The notes beneath the pieces were generated by a model. The model was not told the DNA's origin and searched no databases. It saw only the letters and a program-made list of their open reading frames with translations. Shown here one piece after another: positions 40,469 to 48,481 of a stretch of DNA of 64,000 nucleotides. The translations under genes were made by a program, and so were the position numbers. Source of the stretch: A07HB70 sp964512675 (GTDB lineage: Archaea; Halobacteriota; Halobacteria; Halobacteriales; Haloferacaceae); NCBI GenBank assembly GCA_964512675.1, contig CAZEJR010000005.1, forward strand, positions 1-64,000. Reading direction: 5' to 3'. The stretch's first letter is position 1. Every line of letters begins with the position of its first letter.

Positions 40469-41647
40469 ATGTCCGACGACACCGGTGCGGTCGCGGGGTC
40501 GAGCCTGCGCCTGCGCGTCCCGGAGACCCGGTTCGGCGACGGCGCGGTCGAGCGGCTGCCGGCGGCGCTCGACGAGACCGGCGTCGAGCGGCCGCTGGTC
40601 GTCACCGACGCAGGCGTGGCCGAGGCCGGGGTGCTGGACGCCGCGCTCGCGGCCCACGACGGACCGACGGAGCGGTTCGACGCGCCGACGGAGCCCTCGA
40701 CGGACGACCTGACCGCCGACGCTCTGCCGGACGACGCCGACGGCGTCGTCGCGGTCGGCGGCGGGAGCGTCCTCGACACCGCGAAGCTCGCCGCACTCCT
40801 CCTGACCCACGGTGGCACCCCCGCCGACTACCTCGGTGTCGACGCCGTGCCGGGTCCCGTCGTGCCCCTCGTCGCGGTGCCGACGACGAGCGGGACGGGG
40901 TCGCAGTCGACACAGACTGCCGTCGTCCACCACGACGGTGTCAAGCGCGGGGTGAGCGACGAGCACCTCCGGCCCGCGCGGGCCGTCGTCGACCCGACGC
41001 TAACCTTCGGCCTACCGCGGCGAGTGACCGCGCGGTCGGGGTTCGACGCGTTCGTCCACGCGCTGGAGTCGCTGACCGCGCGCGACCACCGCTGGGTCCC
41101 CGAACGCGCGATCACCTACCAGGGTGCGAACCCGGTCACCAGACCGCTGTCGCGCCGGGCGCTCTCGCTCGTCGGCGGTTCGCTGGAGCGCGCGACGATG
41201 GACGGCGGCGACCGCGCCGCGCGCCGGGCGCTCTCGCTCGGCTCGCACCTCGCCGGACTGGCGTTCTCGAACGCCGGGCTCGGGGTTGTTCACGCCCTCG
41301 CCTCCGCGGTCGGCGGGATGACCGGCGCTGCCCACGGCGACTGCCTCGCCGCCTGTGTCGAACCCGGCCTCCGGTACAACCTGCCGGTCCGCCGGGACGC
41401 GTACGCCGCGGTTGCGGACCACCTCGGCGTCGGGTCGACGGCAGAGGACCTCGTCGCCGAGGCCGTTCGCCTCCGCGACGCGCTCGCGCTCCCGACGTCT
41501 ATCGCGGACCTGGGGCTCGACCGGGGCGACGCCGCCGCGGTCGTCGAGAACACGCTCGTCCAGGAGCGGCGGCTGGCAACCACGCCGCGGCTCCCGGACG
41601 AGGACGGGGCCGACCTCCAGGCGGCTGTCGCCGCCGCTGTCGCCTGA
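40469..41647 (+). CDS. Iron-containing alcohol dehydrogenase
   Basis: 392-residue group III (iron-type) alcohol dehydrogenase. The NAD-binding segment is GVVAVGGGSVLDTAKLAALL, followed by VPLVAVPTTSGTGSQSTQTA. Metal ligands are visible in SGFDAFVHALESLTARDHRW, NAGLGVVHALASAVGGMTGA and AHGDCLAACVEPGLRYN. The substrate is unresolved; lactaldehyde/butanol-type or hydroxyacid-oxoacid transhydrogenase-like activities occur in relatives. The ATG at 40469 follows 31 bp after the methyltransferase. Confidence 0.9.
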   Translation: MSDDTGAVAGSSLRLRVPETRFGDGAVERLPAALDETGVERPLVVTDAGVAEAGVLDAALAAHDGPTERFDAPTEPSTDDLTADALPDDADGVVAVGGGSVLDTAKLAALLLTHGGTPADYLGVDAVPGPVVPLVAVPTTSGTGSQSTQTAVVHHDGVKRGVSDEHLRPARAVVDPTLTFGLPRRVTARSGFDAFVHALESLTARDHRWVPERAITYQGANPVTRPLSRRALSLVGGSLERATMDGGDRAARRALSLGSHLAGLAFSNAGLGVVHALASAVGGMTGAAHGDCLAACVEPGLRYNLPVRRDAYAAVADHLGVGSTAEDLVAEAVRLRDALALPTSIADLGLDRGDAAAVVENTLVQERRLATTPRLPDEDGADLQAAVAAAVA

Positions 41648-41693
41648 GCCGCGCCGTGGGCTTATCGGCACGGAGCACCGACGAGGGGTCACG

Positions 41694-42734
41694 ATGAACG
41701 TGCTCGTCGACGGCGAGTGGACACAGGACGCGTACGAGAGCACCAACGAGGACGGCGAGTTCGAGCGCTCCGAGACCTCGTTCCGGTCGTACGTCGAGGG
41801 GGTCCCGCCCGAACTCCGTGGCTGGGGCGACCCGGACGCGCCGGCGCCGTTCCCCGCAGAGCCCGACCGGTACCACCTCTACGTCTCGCGAGCGTGTCCG
41901 TGGGCCCACCGCGCGGCGCTGGTCCGCCGGCTCACGGGGCTCGAGGACGTGGTCTCGCTCTCGGTCGTCGAGCCGGAGCGGTACGACGAGGGGTGGGCGT
42001 TCTCCGACCACCACCCGGACCCGATCAACGGCTTCGACCGCCTGTACGAGACGTACGCACACGCCGACCCGGACTACACCGGTCGGGTGACGGTCCCGGT
42101 GCTCTACGACCGCGCGGAGGAGACGATCGTCAACAACGAGAGCGCCGAGATCATGCGGCTGCTCGACGTCGGCTTCCACGACCTCGGCAACGGCGTCGAC
42201 CTCTACCCCGAGGGGCACCGCGAGACGGTCGACGACCTGATCCACGAGATGTACGAGCCGGTGAACAACGGCGTCTACCGCGCCGGCTTCGCCGACTCGC
42301 AGGCGGCCTACGACGAGGCGGTCGACGACCTGTTCGGGGCCCTCGACCGCTTCGAGGAGCTGCTGGACGAGCGGCGGTACCTGGCCGGCGAGGTCCCGAC
42401 CGAGGCCGACCTCGCGCTGTTCCCGACGCTCGTGCGCTTCGACCACGTCTACCACACCATCCCCACGACCTTAGCAGAGTCCGGGCGCGGTCCCGAGGAC
42501 TCGCGCCCCGAGCGGTGGAAGCGGCTTCGGGACTACCCGAACCTCCTCGGCTACACCCGCGAGATATACCAGATGGACGGCGTGGCCGAGACGGTCAATA
42601 TGGACCATATCGTTCGCCACTACGCCTCGCCCGGCTCACCGAACCTTCGCACCCACGCCCCAGAGGACGTGGACCTCGGCTTAGACGAGCCGCACGGTCG
42701 GGACAGCCTGCCGCGCCAGCCCCCGGCAGAGTAA
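41694..42734 (+). CDS. Glutathionyl-hydroquinone reductase-like (omega/xi-class GST family)
   Basis: 346 residues. Thioredoxin-like N-terminal domain with catalytic C68 in YVSRACPWAHRAALVRRLTG, then VPVLYDRAEETIVNNESAEI (thiol-substrate binding) and a helical C-terminal domain with LAGEVPTEADLALFPTLVRF and YPNLLGYTREIYQMDGVAET. The family reduces glutathionyl-hydroquinones. Haloarchaea generally use gamma-glutamylcysteine instead of glutathione, so that is the likely thiol (inference). The ATG at 41694 was chosen. A decayed 3' copy of a second family member lies at 43.3 kb. Confidence 0.93.
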   Translation: MNVLVDGEWTQDAYESTNEDGEFERSETSFRSYVEGVPPELRGWGDPDAPAPFPAEPDRYHLYVSRACPWAHRAALVRRLTGLEDVVSLSVVEPERYDEGWAFSDHHPDPINGFDRLYETYAHADPDYTGRVTVPVLYDRAEETIVNNESAEIMRLLDVGFHDLGNGVDLYPEGHRETVDDLIHEMYEPVNNGVYRAGFADSQAAYDEAVDDLFGALDRFEELLDERRYLAGEVPTEADLALFPTLVRFDHVYHTIPTTLAESGRGPEDSRPERWKRLRDYPNLLGYTREIYQMDGVAETVNMDHIVRHYASPGSPNLRTHAPEDVDLGLDEPHGRDSLPRQPPAE

Positions 42735-42978
42735 GCGCCCGCTCCGTCGCACCGCTCTCCGACCACCCGCGTTCTCGGTCTTCTTCTCGTCGCCACCGAC
42801 GCCGTAGCGGTACGTCCACGTGGGGGGCGAGCGACGAGCGCCGCCGAGCACAGATCAGGCGGGGCCGAGGCGCCCCTGCCGGACGCGCCGTGGCGGGGCG
42901 CCCCGCGGGCGGCGGCGAAGGACCGGCTGGCGCTCGCGGCCCGAGGCCGGCGGCTGTCGCGCGGCTGGCGGGGCGTGT

Positions 42979-43303
42979 CCTCTCGGCGGTAGACGGTGAG
43001 CGGCCCGTCCAGCCGTTCGGCGGTGCGCTTCGGGTTCACCGTCCAGAAGCGGAGCGTGTTCGCCTCTTTGGGCTTTGCGTCGTCGGGATAGTCGCCCCCG
43101 GACGGCAGGGTGGCAGTCATATCCGCCTCGTCGTATGCGGCGAGAAGCGCCCGGATGGCGTCGTCGGCGGGGGCGACGGTCCCCGCCTCGACGGCGCGGG
43201 CGAGGCTGTTTTTCGCGTCGTGGTACTCGGTGCGTGGGTCGGTTACGGGTGGCCTCGCCTCGGCTGTCTCGGGACCGGGACAGAACTCTTCGCATACTTC
43301 TGT
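42979..43303 (-). pseudogene. Likely 5' remnant of a tyrosine-recombinase (integrase) gene
   Basis: One minus-strand frame, opening after a stop at 43304-43306, gives a coding-like acidic peptide: TDPRTEYHDAKNSLARAVEA, DDAIRALLAAYDEADMTATL and KPKEANTLRFWTVNPKRTAE, ending RLDGPLTVYRRE. This resembles the SAM-like N-terminal DNA-binding domain of haloarchaeal XerC/D-type recombinases (a TLRxY...RxAExLDGPL pattern). After about 42979 the sequence turns Arg/Pro-rich and the catalytic R-H-R-Y domain is absent. No start codon precedes the conserved part except an internal ATG at 43120. The assignment is from pattern memory and remains tentative. Confidence 0.42.
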
Positions 43304-43324
43304 TCAACTCGTAACGACAGTCAC

Positions 43325-43580
43325 CCAGTTCGACTGTAACCGGCGTGCGCTCTACGAGTATCCGAACCTCTGGGACTACACGAAGGAGATCACGGGCTCC
43401 CGGGCGTCGCCGAGACGGTGAACGTCGACCACATCACCCGGCACTACTACAAGAGTCACGGAGGGCTGAATCCGAAGCGGCTGGTGCCGACGGGGCCGGA
43501 CCTCGACTCCGGGGCACCACACGACCGCGACCGGCTGCCCGGCGGCACTGGCCGGCGGGGCGACGCCCGCAGACGACTGA
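43325..43580 (+). pseudogene. 3' remnant of a second glutathionyl-hydroquinone reductase
   Basis: Corresponds to the last 80 or so residues of the family, aligning with the end of the intact gene at 41694-42734. The first frame gives ALYEYPNLWDYTKEI. After a frameshift near 43400 comes GVAETVNVDHITRHYYKSHG, then GLNPKRLVPTGPDLDSGAPH. A second shift is needed to reach the TGA at 43580. The copy differs substantially from the intact gene, so it derives from an old paralogue and not from a recent duplication. Its missing 5' part is replaced by the integrase-like fragment on the other strand. Confidence 0.75.
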
Positions 43581-43586
43581 GTCCGT

Positions 43587-43949
43587 CTACTTCGGCTCGA
43601 CCTTCGCCGCGAACGTCTGGTGTTCGATGACACCGTCGCGGATCTGGAACGTGTCGGTCGCGAACTCGTAGTCGTTCTCCGGCGTCTCGCCGTTCCAGAC
43701 GATGTACGCCGTGTCGCCCTCGACGACCTGCTGTTCTAGGTCTATCTCCGACCCGGCCTGCGAGAACTCGTCGAACACGTCCGCGAACAGCGTCTCGATC
43801 TCGTCGAGCCCGCGGAACGTCCCCATGTGAGTGACGACGACCGAGTCGTCGTCGTAGTCCTCGAGCACCGCGTCGAGGTCCTGCGAGCCGAACGCCTCCA
43901 AGTGGTGGTCGAGCACCGCCTGCACGCTCTCGTCGACGTCTGTCGTCAT
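43587..43949 (-). CDS. SnoaL/NTF2-like protein (ketosteroid isomerase-like fold)
   Basis: 120 residues with the cone-shaped SnoaL-like pattern: AVLDHHLEAFGSQDLDAVLE, DDSVVVTHMGTFRGLDEIET, LFADVFDEF, QQVVEGDTAYIVWNGETPEN and YEFATDTFQIRDGVIEHQTF. Such proteins can be enzymes or ligand binders, and nothing here selects a substrate. The ATG at 43949 (MTTDVDESVQ) was chosen over one five codons upstream. It converges on the GHR remnant seven bp away and diverges from the molybdopterin gene. Confidence 0.88.
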   Translation of the reverse strand: MTTDVDESVQAVLDHHLEAFGSQDLDAVLEDYDDDSVVVTHMGTFRGLDEIETLFADVFDEFSQAGSEIDLEQQVVEGDTAYIVWNGETPENDYEFATDTFQIRDGVIEHQTFAAKVEPK

Positions 43950-44031
43950 GGCGTGTCCGCACACGGCGCGGACGGCCTAAACGGTACGCCCGCCCGACGC
44001 GCTCTTTACGCCCGCGTGCGATACGTCTGCC

Positions 44032-45090
44032 GTGTCGCTCGACGGCCTCAGACGCCGGCTGACGCCAGCGCCGCGTGTCGTCGACTGGTCGCTGCTGGCG
44101 CTGGCGACCGGGTCGCTCGCGACGGGAGTCGTGAGTCTCGGGACCGGCCACCCGTCTGGCGCGCTGCTGTTCGTCGGCCACGGCGCGCTCGGCGTCGCGC
44201 TGGCGGCTGTGCTGGCGGTGAAGCTCCGCCGGGTCCGCCGCCGGGTGACCGACCGCCGGGCGTGGGACCGCTGGACGCCGGTCTCGGTCCTGACGACGGC
44301 TGTCGTCGTCGGCGCGCTCGCGTCCGGCACGGCGTGGGCGCTCGGCGCGAGCCTCGCGCTGTGGGGCTGGACGCTGCTCAACCTCCACATCGGGCTCGGC
44401 CTGCTGGCCGTCCCGCTCGTGCTCGTCCACCTCCGCGGCCGCTACCGCCCGCTGCGCCGGCGCGACCTGTCGCGTCGCGACGCCGTGCGGTACACCGGCC
44501 TCCTCCTCGCCGGCGCCGTCGTCGTCCGCGGCGAGTCCGTGCTGGCGCGGGCGCTCGACACCCCGGCGGCCCGGGCGCGGTTCACCGGGTCGCGGCCAGT
44601 CGACGGCGACGGCTTTCCGGTCACCTCGTGGGTAGCCGACGACCCCGACCCGGTCGACGTCGACGCGTGGCGGCTCCGGGTCGACGGTCTCGTCGACGAC
44701 CCGGTCGCGTTCTCGTACGACGCGCTCGACCCGCGTGTCGAGCAGCGCGCGGTGCTCGACTGTACGAGCGGGTGGTACACGGAGCAGTCGTGGCGCGGCG
44801 TCCGGCTCGGCGACCTGCTCGACGCCGCCGGCCCGACCGGCGACGCGCGGTGGGTGACGGTCTGGTCTGTCACCGGCTACCGCTGGTCGTTCCCGCTCGA
44901 CGAGGCCCGTGGGCTGCTCCTCGCGGTCGGTGTCGGCGGCGAGCGGCTGGGGCACGGCCACGGCGCGCCGGCCCGTCTCGTCGCCCCCGACCGCCGCGGG
45001 TTCCAGTGGGTGAAGTGGGTCGAGCGGGTCGAGGTGCGGCGCCGCCGGGACGCGACCCAGTACGTCGCGACGCTGGTGAGCGGGCTATAG
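44032..45090 (+). CDS. Membrane-anchored sulfite-oxidase-like molybdopterin protein
   Basis: 352 residues. The N-terminal part (about 1-170) has four membrane helices with histidines placed like heme ligands (LLFVGHGALGVALAAVLAVK, WTLLNLHIGLGLLAVPLVLV, then HLRGRYR). The C-terminal part is a sulfite oxidase/MsrP-type molybdopterin domain, with the molybdenum-ligand cysteine C244 in AVLDCTSGWYTEQSWRGVRL and VTGYRWSFPLDEARGLLLA plus GFQWVKWVERVEV. It resembles a fusion of a cytochrome-b-like anchor (role of MsrQ/YedZ) with the oxidoreductase (role of MsrP/YedY). No Tat signal is seen, so the side of the membrane is uncertain. The GTG at 44032 was chosen. Confidence 0.85.
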   Translation: MSLDGLRRRLTPAPRVVDWSLLALATGSLATGVVSLGTGHPSGALLFVGHGALGVALAAVLAVKLRRVRRRVTDRRAWDRWTPVSVLTTAVVVGALASGTAWALGASLALWGWTLLNLHIGLGLLAVPLVLVHLRGRYRPLRRRDLSRRDAVRYTGLLLAGAVVVRGESVLARALDTPAARARFTGSRPVDGDGFPVTSWVADDPDPVDVDAWRLRVDGLVDDPVAFSYDALDPRVEQRAVLDCTSGWYTEQSWRGVRLGDLLDAAGPTGDARWVTVWSVTGYRWSFPLDEARGLLLAVGVGGERLGHGHGAPARLVAPDRRGFQWVKWVERVEVRRRRDATQYVATLVSGL

Positions 45091-45840
45091 CCCGCCGGCG
45101 AGGTCGCCGCTCCGAATCACCCGCTCGGCGTCGGCGCGCGCGGCGTCGGCGTCGAACCGGGCGACGACCGCGTCGAGGTCGGCCGTGGGCCGGTCTGCGA
45201 GCGCTCGTGCGTGGGCTGTCATCGCCGGCACCGCCCGAACGACGTTGTCGACGACGGGGACGGTCGCGGCGCGGGCCGACCGCGAGAGCGGATTGAGGTC
45301 GACGACGATCTCCGACTTCCCCATCGCCGCGAGCGCGGCGGCCCGGTCACCGTCCTCCAGCGGCACCAGAACGACGTCGGCGGCGGCGATACCGTCGGCG
45401 TCGACCTTCGCGCGCTCGTGGTCGAGGCCCGGAATCCGGGCGTCTGCGGTCAGACCCTTCGGTTCCTCGACGCCGCTGGCGCGCAGGTGTGCGGCGATAC
45501 GCTCGACCCGCTGTTGCGTGCGGTGGAACAGGTTCACCTCGACGGCGGCGTCCGTCGCCCGCGCGAGTTCGCCGACCGCCTCCGGAACCAGCGCCGCGAC
45601 GTTACCGTTGACCGACACTACGGGGCTGTCGGCCCGGAGCAGGAGCGCGGCGGCGGCGCGTTCGGCCCGCGCCGCCGACTCGACGGTCCGCTCGCCGAGC
45701 AGGTAGTCGAACGTCTCGCCGCGTCCCTGCGCGACCAGCCCTGCCCGGCTGGTGATCCCCTGCTCGACGCCGTCGACGACCCGCTCACGGGTGACGAGCG
45801 AGTCGTGACGCGGGTGGTCCGGCGGGACCTCGTCGCTCAT
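45085..45840 (-). CDS. 4-phosphopantoate--beta-alanine ligase (phosphopantothenate synthetase)
   Basis: 251 residues, the archaeal PPS family. It joins 4-phosphopantoate and beta-alanine with ATP to give 4'-phosphopantothenate, in the archaeal CoA route that replaces bacterial PanC/CoaA. N-terminal HPRHDSLVTRERVVDGVEQG, central RADSPVVSVNGNVAALVPEA and EVNLFHRTQQRVERIAAHLR, and C-terminal KSEIVVDLNPLSRSARAATV are characteristic. The ATG at 45840 overlaps the end of the pantoate kinase gene as ATGA (45837-45840), coupling the two consecutive enzymes. The 3' end overlaps the molybdopterin gene end by six bases. Confidence 0.93.
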   Translation of the reverse strand: MSDEVPPDHPRHDSLVTRERVVDGVEQGITSRAGLVAQGRGETFDYLLGERTVESAARAERAAAALLLRADSPVVSVNGNVAALVPEAVGELARATDAAVEVNLFHRTQQRVERIAAHLRASGVEEPKGLTADARIPGLDHERAKVDADGIAAADVVLVPLEDGDRAAALAAMGKSEIVVDLNPLSRSARAATVPVVDNVVRAVPAMTAHARALADRPTADLDAVVARFDADAARADAERVIRSGDLAGGL

Positions 45841-46709
45841 CGGCGGCGCTCGGACGCCGCCCGGGAAAAGTCGTCCGGGCTCCGCCGCGCCGCGGGTGGC
45901 CCGAGCGTCGCCGCCTCGGGGTCGAACCCGGCGTCGCTCAGCGCCCGTCCGACGCCGAAGACGGTCCGACCGAGCATCGCCATCGACGCGCAGCCCCCCG
46001 CCCGTTCGACACGAGCGACCGCCTCGCGCACCCGGTCGGTCGCGAGACCAGCCGCGCGGGCGAACCGCCACGACGCCGTCACCATCCTCTCTGGCGTCGG
46101 CGTCTCGCGTAACGCCCGGAGCGCGCGCTCGCCCGCCGCCGTCAGCCGGTCGGTGTCGCCGCCGAGCACTGCTTCGGTCGACAGGTCGCCGAACGTCACC
46201 CACTCGACGCGGGTCGAGCGGGGCGCGCTCACCGCGTCGACACGGCCGGCTCCGGGCGCGCCCGCCCGCAGCCGCACCGGCGCGCCGCCGCGGGCCTGGG
46301 CGACGACGTCGCCGAGCCCCGTTCCCGCCTCGACCTCCGCCGCGTGGGCGACACCGACGAGACCGTCGACCGTCCGCGCGTCGGGCGAGACTGCGGCTGC
46401 CGCGAGTGCCGTCCCGAGCGCCGCCGCGCCGCTGACACCGAACCCCCGCCCGACCGGCACGTCGGCGTCGAGGTCGACCCGGAGCGGCGGCACGTCTAGC
46501 GCCGCGAGCACCCGCTCGACGGCCTCGACGGTCGACCGCTCGCCGTCCAGCCACACGCCCGGCTCGCGCTCCGTCGAGACCGTCGTCGCGACGCCGCGAG
46601 AGAGCGTCAGCCCGGCCCCGCGCGACCCCGCGACCCGGGGGTCGGGGTCGGGGTACGCGCCGAAGAAGGCGGTGAGGTGGCCGGGCGCGAACGCGTGTGC
46701 CGTCGGCAC
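45837..46709 (-). CDS. Pantoate kinase
   Basis: 290-residue GHMP-superfamily kinase that phosphorylates pantoate, the step before phosphopantothenate synthetase in archaeal CoA synthesis. The N terminus AHAFAPGHLTAFFGAYPDPD and the ATP loop VPVGRGFGVSGAAALGTALA fit the family, as do AAEVEAGTGLGDVVAQARGG and a late GGCASMAMLGRTVFGVGRAL motif. The GTG at 46709 was chosen. It forms a two-gene unit with the ligase downstream. Confidence 0.93.
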   Translation of the reverse strand: MPTAHAFAPGHLTAFFGAYPDPDPRVAGSRGAGLTLSRGVATTVSTEREPGVWLDGERSTVEAVERVLAALDVPPLRVDLDADVPVGRGFGVSGAAALGTALAAAAVSPDARTVDGLVGVAHAAEVEAGTGLGDVVAQARGGAPVRLRAGAPGAGRVDAVSAPRSTRVEWVTFGDLSTEAVLGGDTDRLTAAGERALRALRETPTPERMVTASWRFARAAGLATDRVREAVARVERAGGCASMAMLGRTVFGVGRALSDAGFDPEAATLGPPAARRSPDDFSRAASERRR

Positions 46710-46746
46710 GCCCCGTCCGTCGCCCGGGTGGCTGTTAAGCCCGTCG

Positions 46747-46980
46747 TCAGGGCTCGAACGCGACGTTCGTCACCGTGTCGAGGACACCGGGTACGCCGTG
46801 AATCTCGCTCGCGACGACGTCCGGGATCGCCTCGGGGTCGTCCAGCTCGAGCTGTGCGACGACGTCGTAGTCGCCCGTGACGAGGTGTGCGGCGGCGACG
46901 TGGTCGAGCGCGACGATCGACTCGGCGGCCTCGCGTGCGACGCCCGGGTCGACGTGGACGTGGACGAACGCGTCAGTCAT
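46747..46980 (-). CDS. Stand-alone Lrp/AsnC ligand-binding (RAM) domain protein
   Basis: 77 residues consisting only of the RAM/AsnC_trans_reg domain: AFVHVHVDPGVAREAAESIV, VAAAHLVTGDYDVVAQLELD and IPDVVASEIHGVPGVLDTVT, ending NVAFEP. There is no HTH, so it cannot bind DNA by itself. Such single-domain proteins bind amino acids and may co-assemble with full Lrp regulators or modulate enzymes. The ATG at 46980 was chosen. The pantoate kinase gene lies downstream on the same strand, 37 bp away. Confidence 0.9.
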   Translation of the reverse strand: MTDAFVHVHVDPGVAREAAESIVALDHVAAAHLVTGDYDVVAQLELDDPEAIPDVVASEIHGVPGVLDTVTNVAFEP

Positions 46981-47063
46981 GCACCTGTTGGTAGGCCGTG
47001 TCGGGTCGAAAGCGTTTCCATACGGCCGCTGCGGCGAGGCTCGCCCGCCGCTCAGGGACTCGG

Positions 47064-47165
47064 CCGCTGGCGGTCCCGCGGGAACACGGTCGCTCCGCTC
47101 CCTGCTCCCACTCGACGGGCTGCGGTCGTCGCCTACGGCGACAACCGCTGGCGGTCCCGCGGGAA
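47064..47165. repeat. 21-bp direct repeat at the 3' end of aspS
   Basis: An identical 21-bp sequence occurs at 47064-47084 and 47145-47165. The second copy encodes the last conserved residues of AspRS (FPRDRQR, followed by LSP and stop). The first copy, read on the same strand, also gives FPRDRQR, followed by PSP and a TGA. The gap therefore holds a second AspRS-like C terminus, probably left from a partial tandem duplication or from recombination with a related gene. Confidence 0.6.
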
Positions 47166-48437
47166 GATGACGCTCTCGCGGACGTTCGGCAGGCCGAGCA
47201 TCGTCATCACCAGCCGCTCGACGCCGTAGGCCCAGCCGGCGTGGGGAGGCATCCCGTACCGGAACATCTCCGTGTAGTAGTCGAACTGCGACGGGTCGAG
47301 CCCCTGCCGCTCGAACCCGGCGACCAGCTCGTCGTGACGGTGTTCGCGCTGCCCGCCGGAGACGAGCTCCATCCGGGGATGCATCAGGTCGAACCCCTTC
47401 GACGTCTCGGGGTCGTCGTCGTAGTCCTGGATGTAGAACGGCTTGATCTCGGAGGGCCAGTCGGTGACGAAGTAGTGGCCGCCGACGTCGCCGCCGAGCG
47501 CGCGCTCGGCCTCCGTCGAGAGGTCGTCGCCCCACACCAGCACGTCGTCGAGGTCGCCGGTCGCGTTCGCGCGCTCGACTGCCTCCTCGTAGGTCAGGCG
47601 TGGAAACTCGCCGTCGGGGACGCCGAACTCGTCGGCAAGCCCGAGCGTCTCGAGCTGCGCGGTACAGTGTTCGGCGACGCCCTCGTACGCGGCGCGGAGC
47701 GTCCCCTCGCAGACGTCCATCGCCTCGTGGTGGTCGACGAAGGCCGACTCGAAGTCGATCATCGTCGCCTCGTTCAGGTGTCTGGGGGTGTTGTGCTCCT
47801 CGGCACGGAAGATCGGCCCGACCTCGAACACCCGCTCTAGCCCGGAGCCGACCATCAGCTGTTTGAACAGCTGCGGCGACTGGTTCATGAACGCCTCGCG
47901 CCCGAAGTAGGTGATCGGAAACAGCTCGGTGCCGCCCTCGGTGCCGGTGGCGACGATCTTCGGCGTGTTGATCTCCGTACACTCGACCGAGCGGAAGTAC
48001 TCGCGGACGGCACGCAGCACCTCGGAGCGGATCTCGAAGATCGCCTTTACCTCGGGCTTGCGGAGGTCGAGCGTGCGGTTGTCCAGCCGGGTCGGGAGCT
48101 CGGCCTCGACCTTGCCCGACGGGTCGAGCGGGAGCTCGGGGTCGGCCTCTGCCAGCACCTCGACCGCCGAGGGAACGAGTTCCACGCCGGTCGGCGCGCG
48201 CTCCTCTGCCTCGACGCGGCCCTCGACACGGATCACGGACTCGCGCCGGGCGCCGAGCGCGCGCTCGAGTGTCGTCTCGTCCATCTCGTCTTTCTCGAAC
48301 TTGATCTGGAGCTTCCCGGTCCGGTCGCGGAGGATCAGGAAGGCGATCCCGCCGAGATCCCGGATCTCGTGGATCCAGCCCGCGACGGTCGCCTCCTCGC
48401 CCGGCGTGGCGTCGGCGGCGTGGCGTCTGTCGTCCAT
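47133..48437 (-). CDS. aspS: Aspartyl-tRNA synthetase (archaeal type)
   Basis: 434 residues, class IIb. An N-terminal OB-fold anticodon-binding domain (EEATVAGWIHEIRDLGGIAF followed by LILRDRTGKLQIKF) leads to the catalytic domain with motif 2 region FEVGPIFRAEEHNTPRHLNE and motif 3 GWAYGVERLVMTMLGLPNVR. It is of the short archaeal type. Many archaeal AspRS also charge tRNA-Asn, and GatB is encoded downstream in this window, so non-discriminating charging followed by transamidation is plausible; the specificity residues were not checked. The ATG at 48437 was chosen. Confidence 0.96.
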   Translation of the reverse strand: MDDRRHAADATPGEEATVAGWIHEIRDLGGIAFLILRDRTGKLQIKFEKDEMDETTLERALGARRESVIRVEGRVEAEERAPTGVELVPSAVEVLAEADPELPLDPSGKVEAELPTRLDNRTLDLRKPEVKAIFEIRSEVLRAVREYFRSVECTEINTPKIVATGTEGGTELFPITYFGREAFMNQSPQLFKQLMVGSGLERVFEVGPIFRAEEHNTPRHLNEATMIDFESAFVDHHEAMDVCEGTLRAAYEGVAEHCTAQLETLGLADEFGVPDGEFPRLTYEEAVERANATGDLDDVLVWGDDLSTEAERALGGDVGGHYFVTDWPSEIKPFYIQDYDDDPETSKGFDLMHPRMELVSGGQREHRHDELVAGFERQGLDPSQFDYYTEMFRYGMPPHAGWAYGVERLVMTMLGLPNVRESVIFPRDRQRLSP

Positions 48438-48481
48438 ACGCCTTCGGGGCGCGCCCGGCCTAAGAACGAACCGGTCCGGCG

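Noticed and set aside
42601..43580. Duplicate 3' GHR segment as an att duplication from site-specific integration
   Set aside because: The two copies differ too much in sequence to be a target-site duplication; an old paralogue remnant explains it better.
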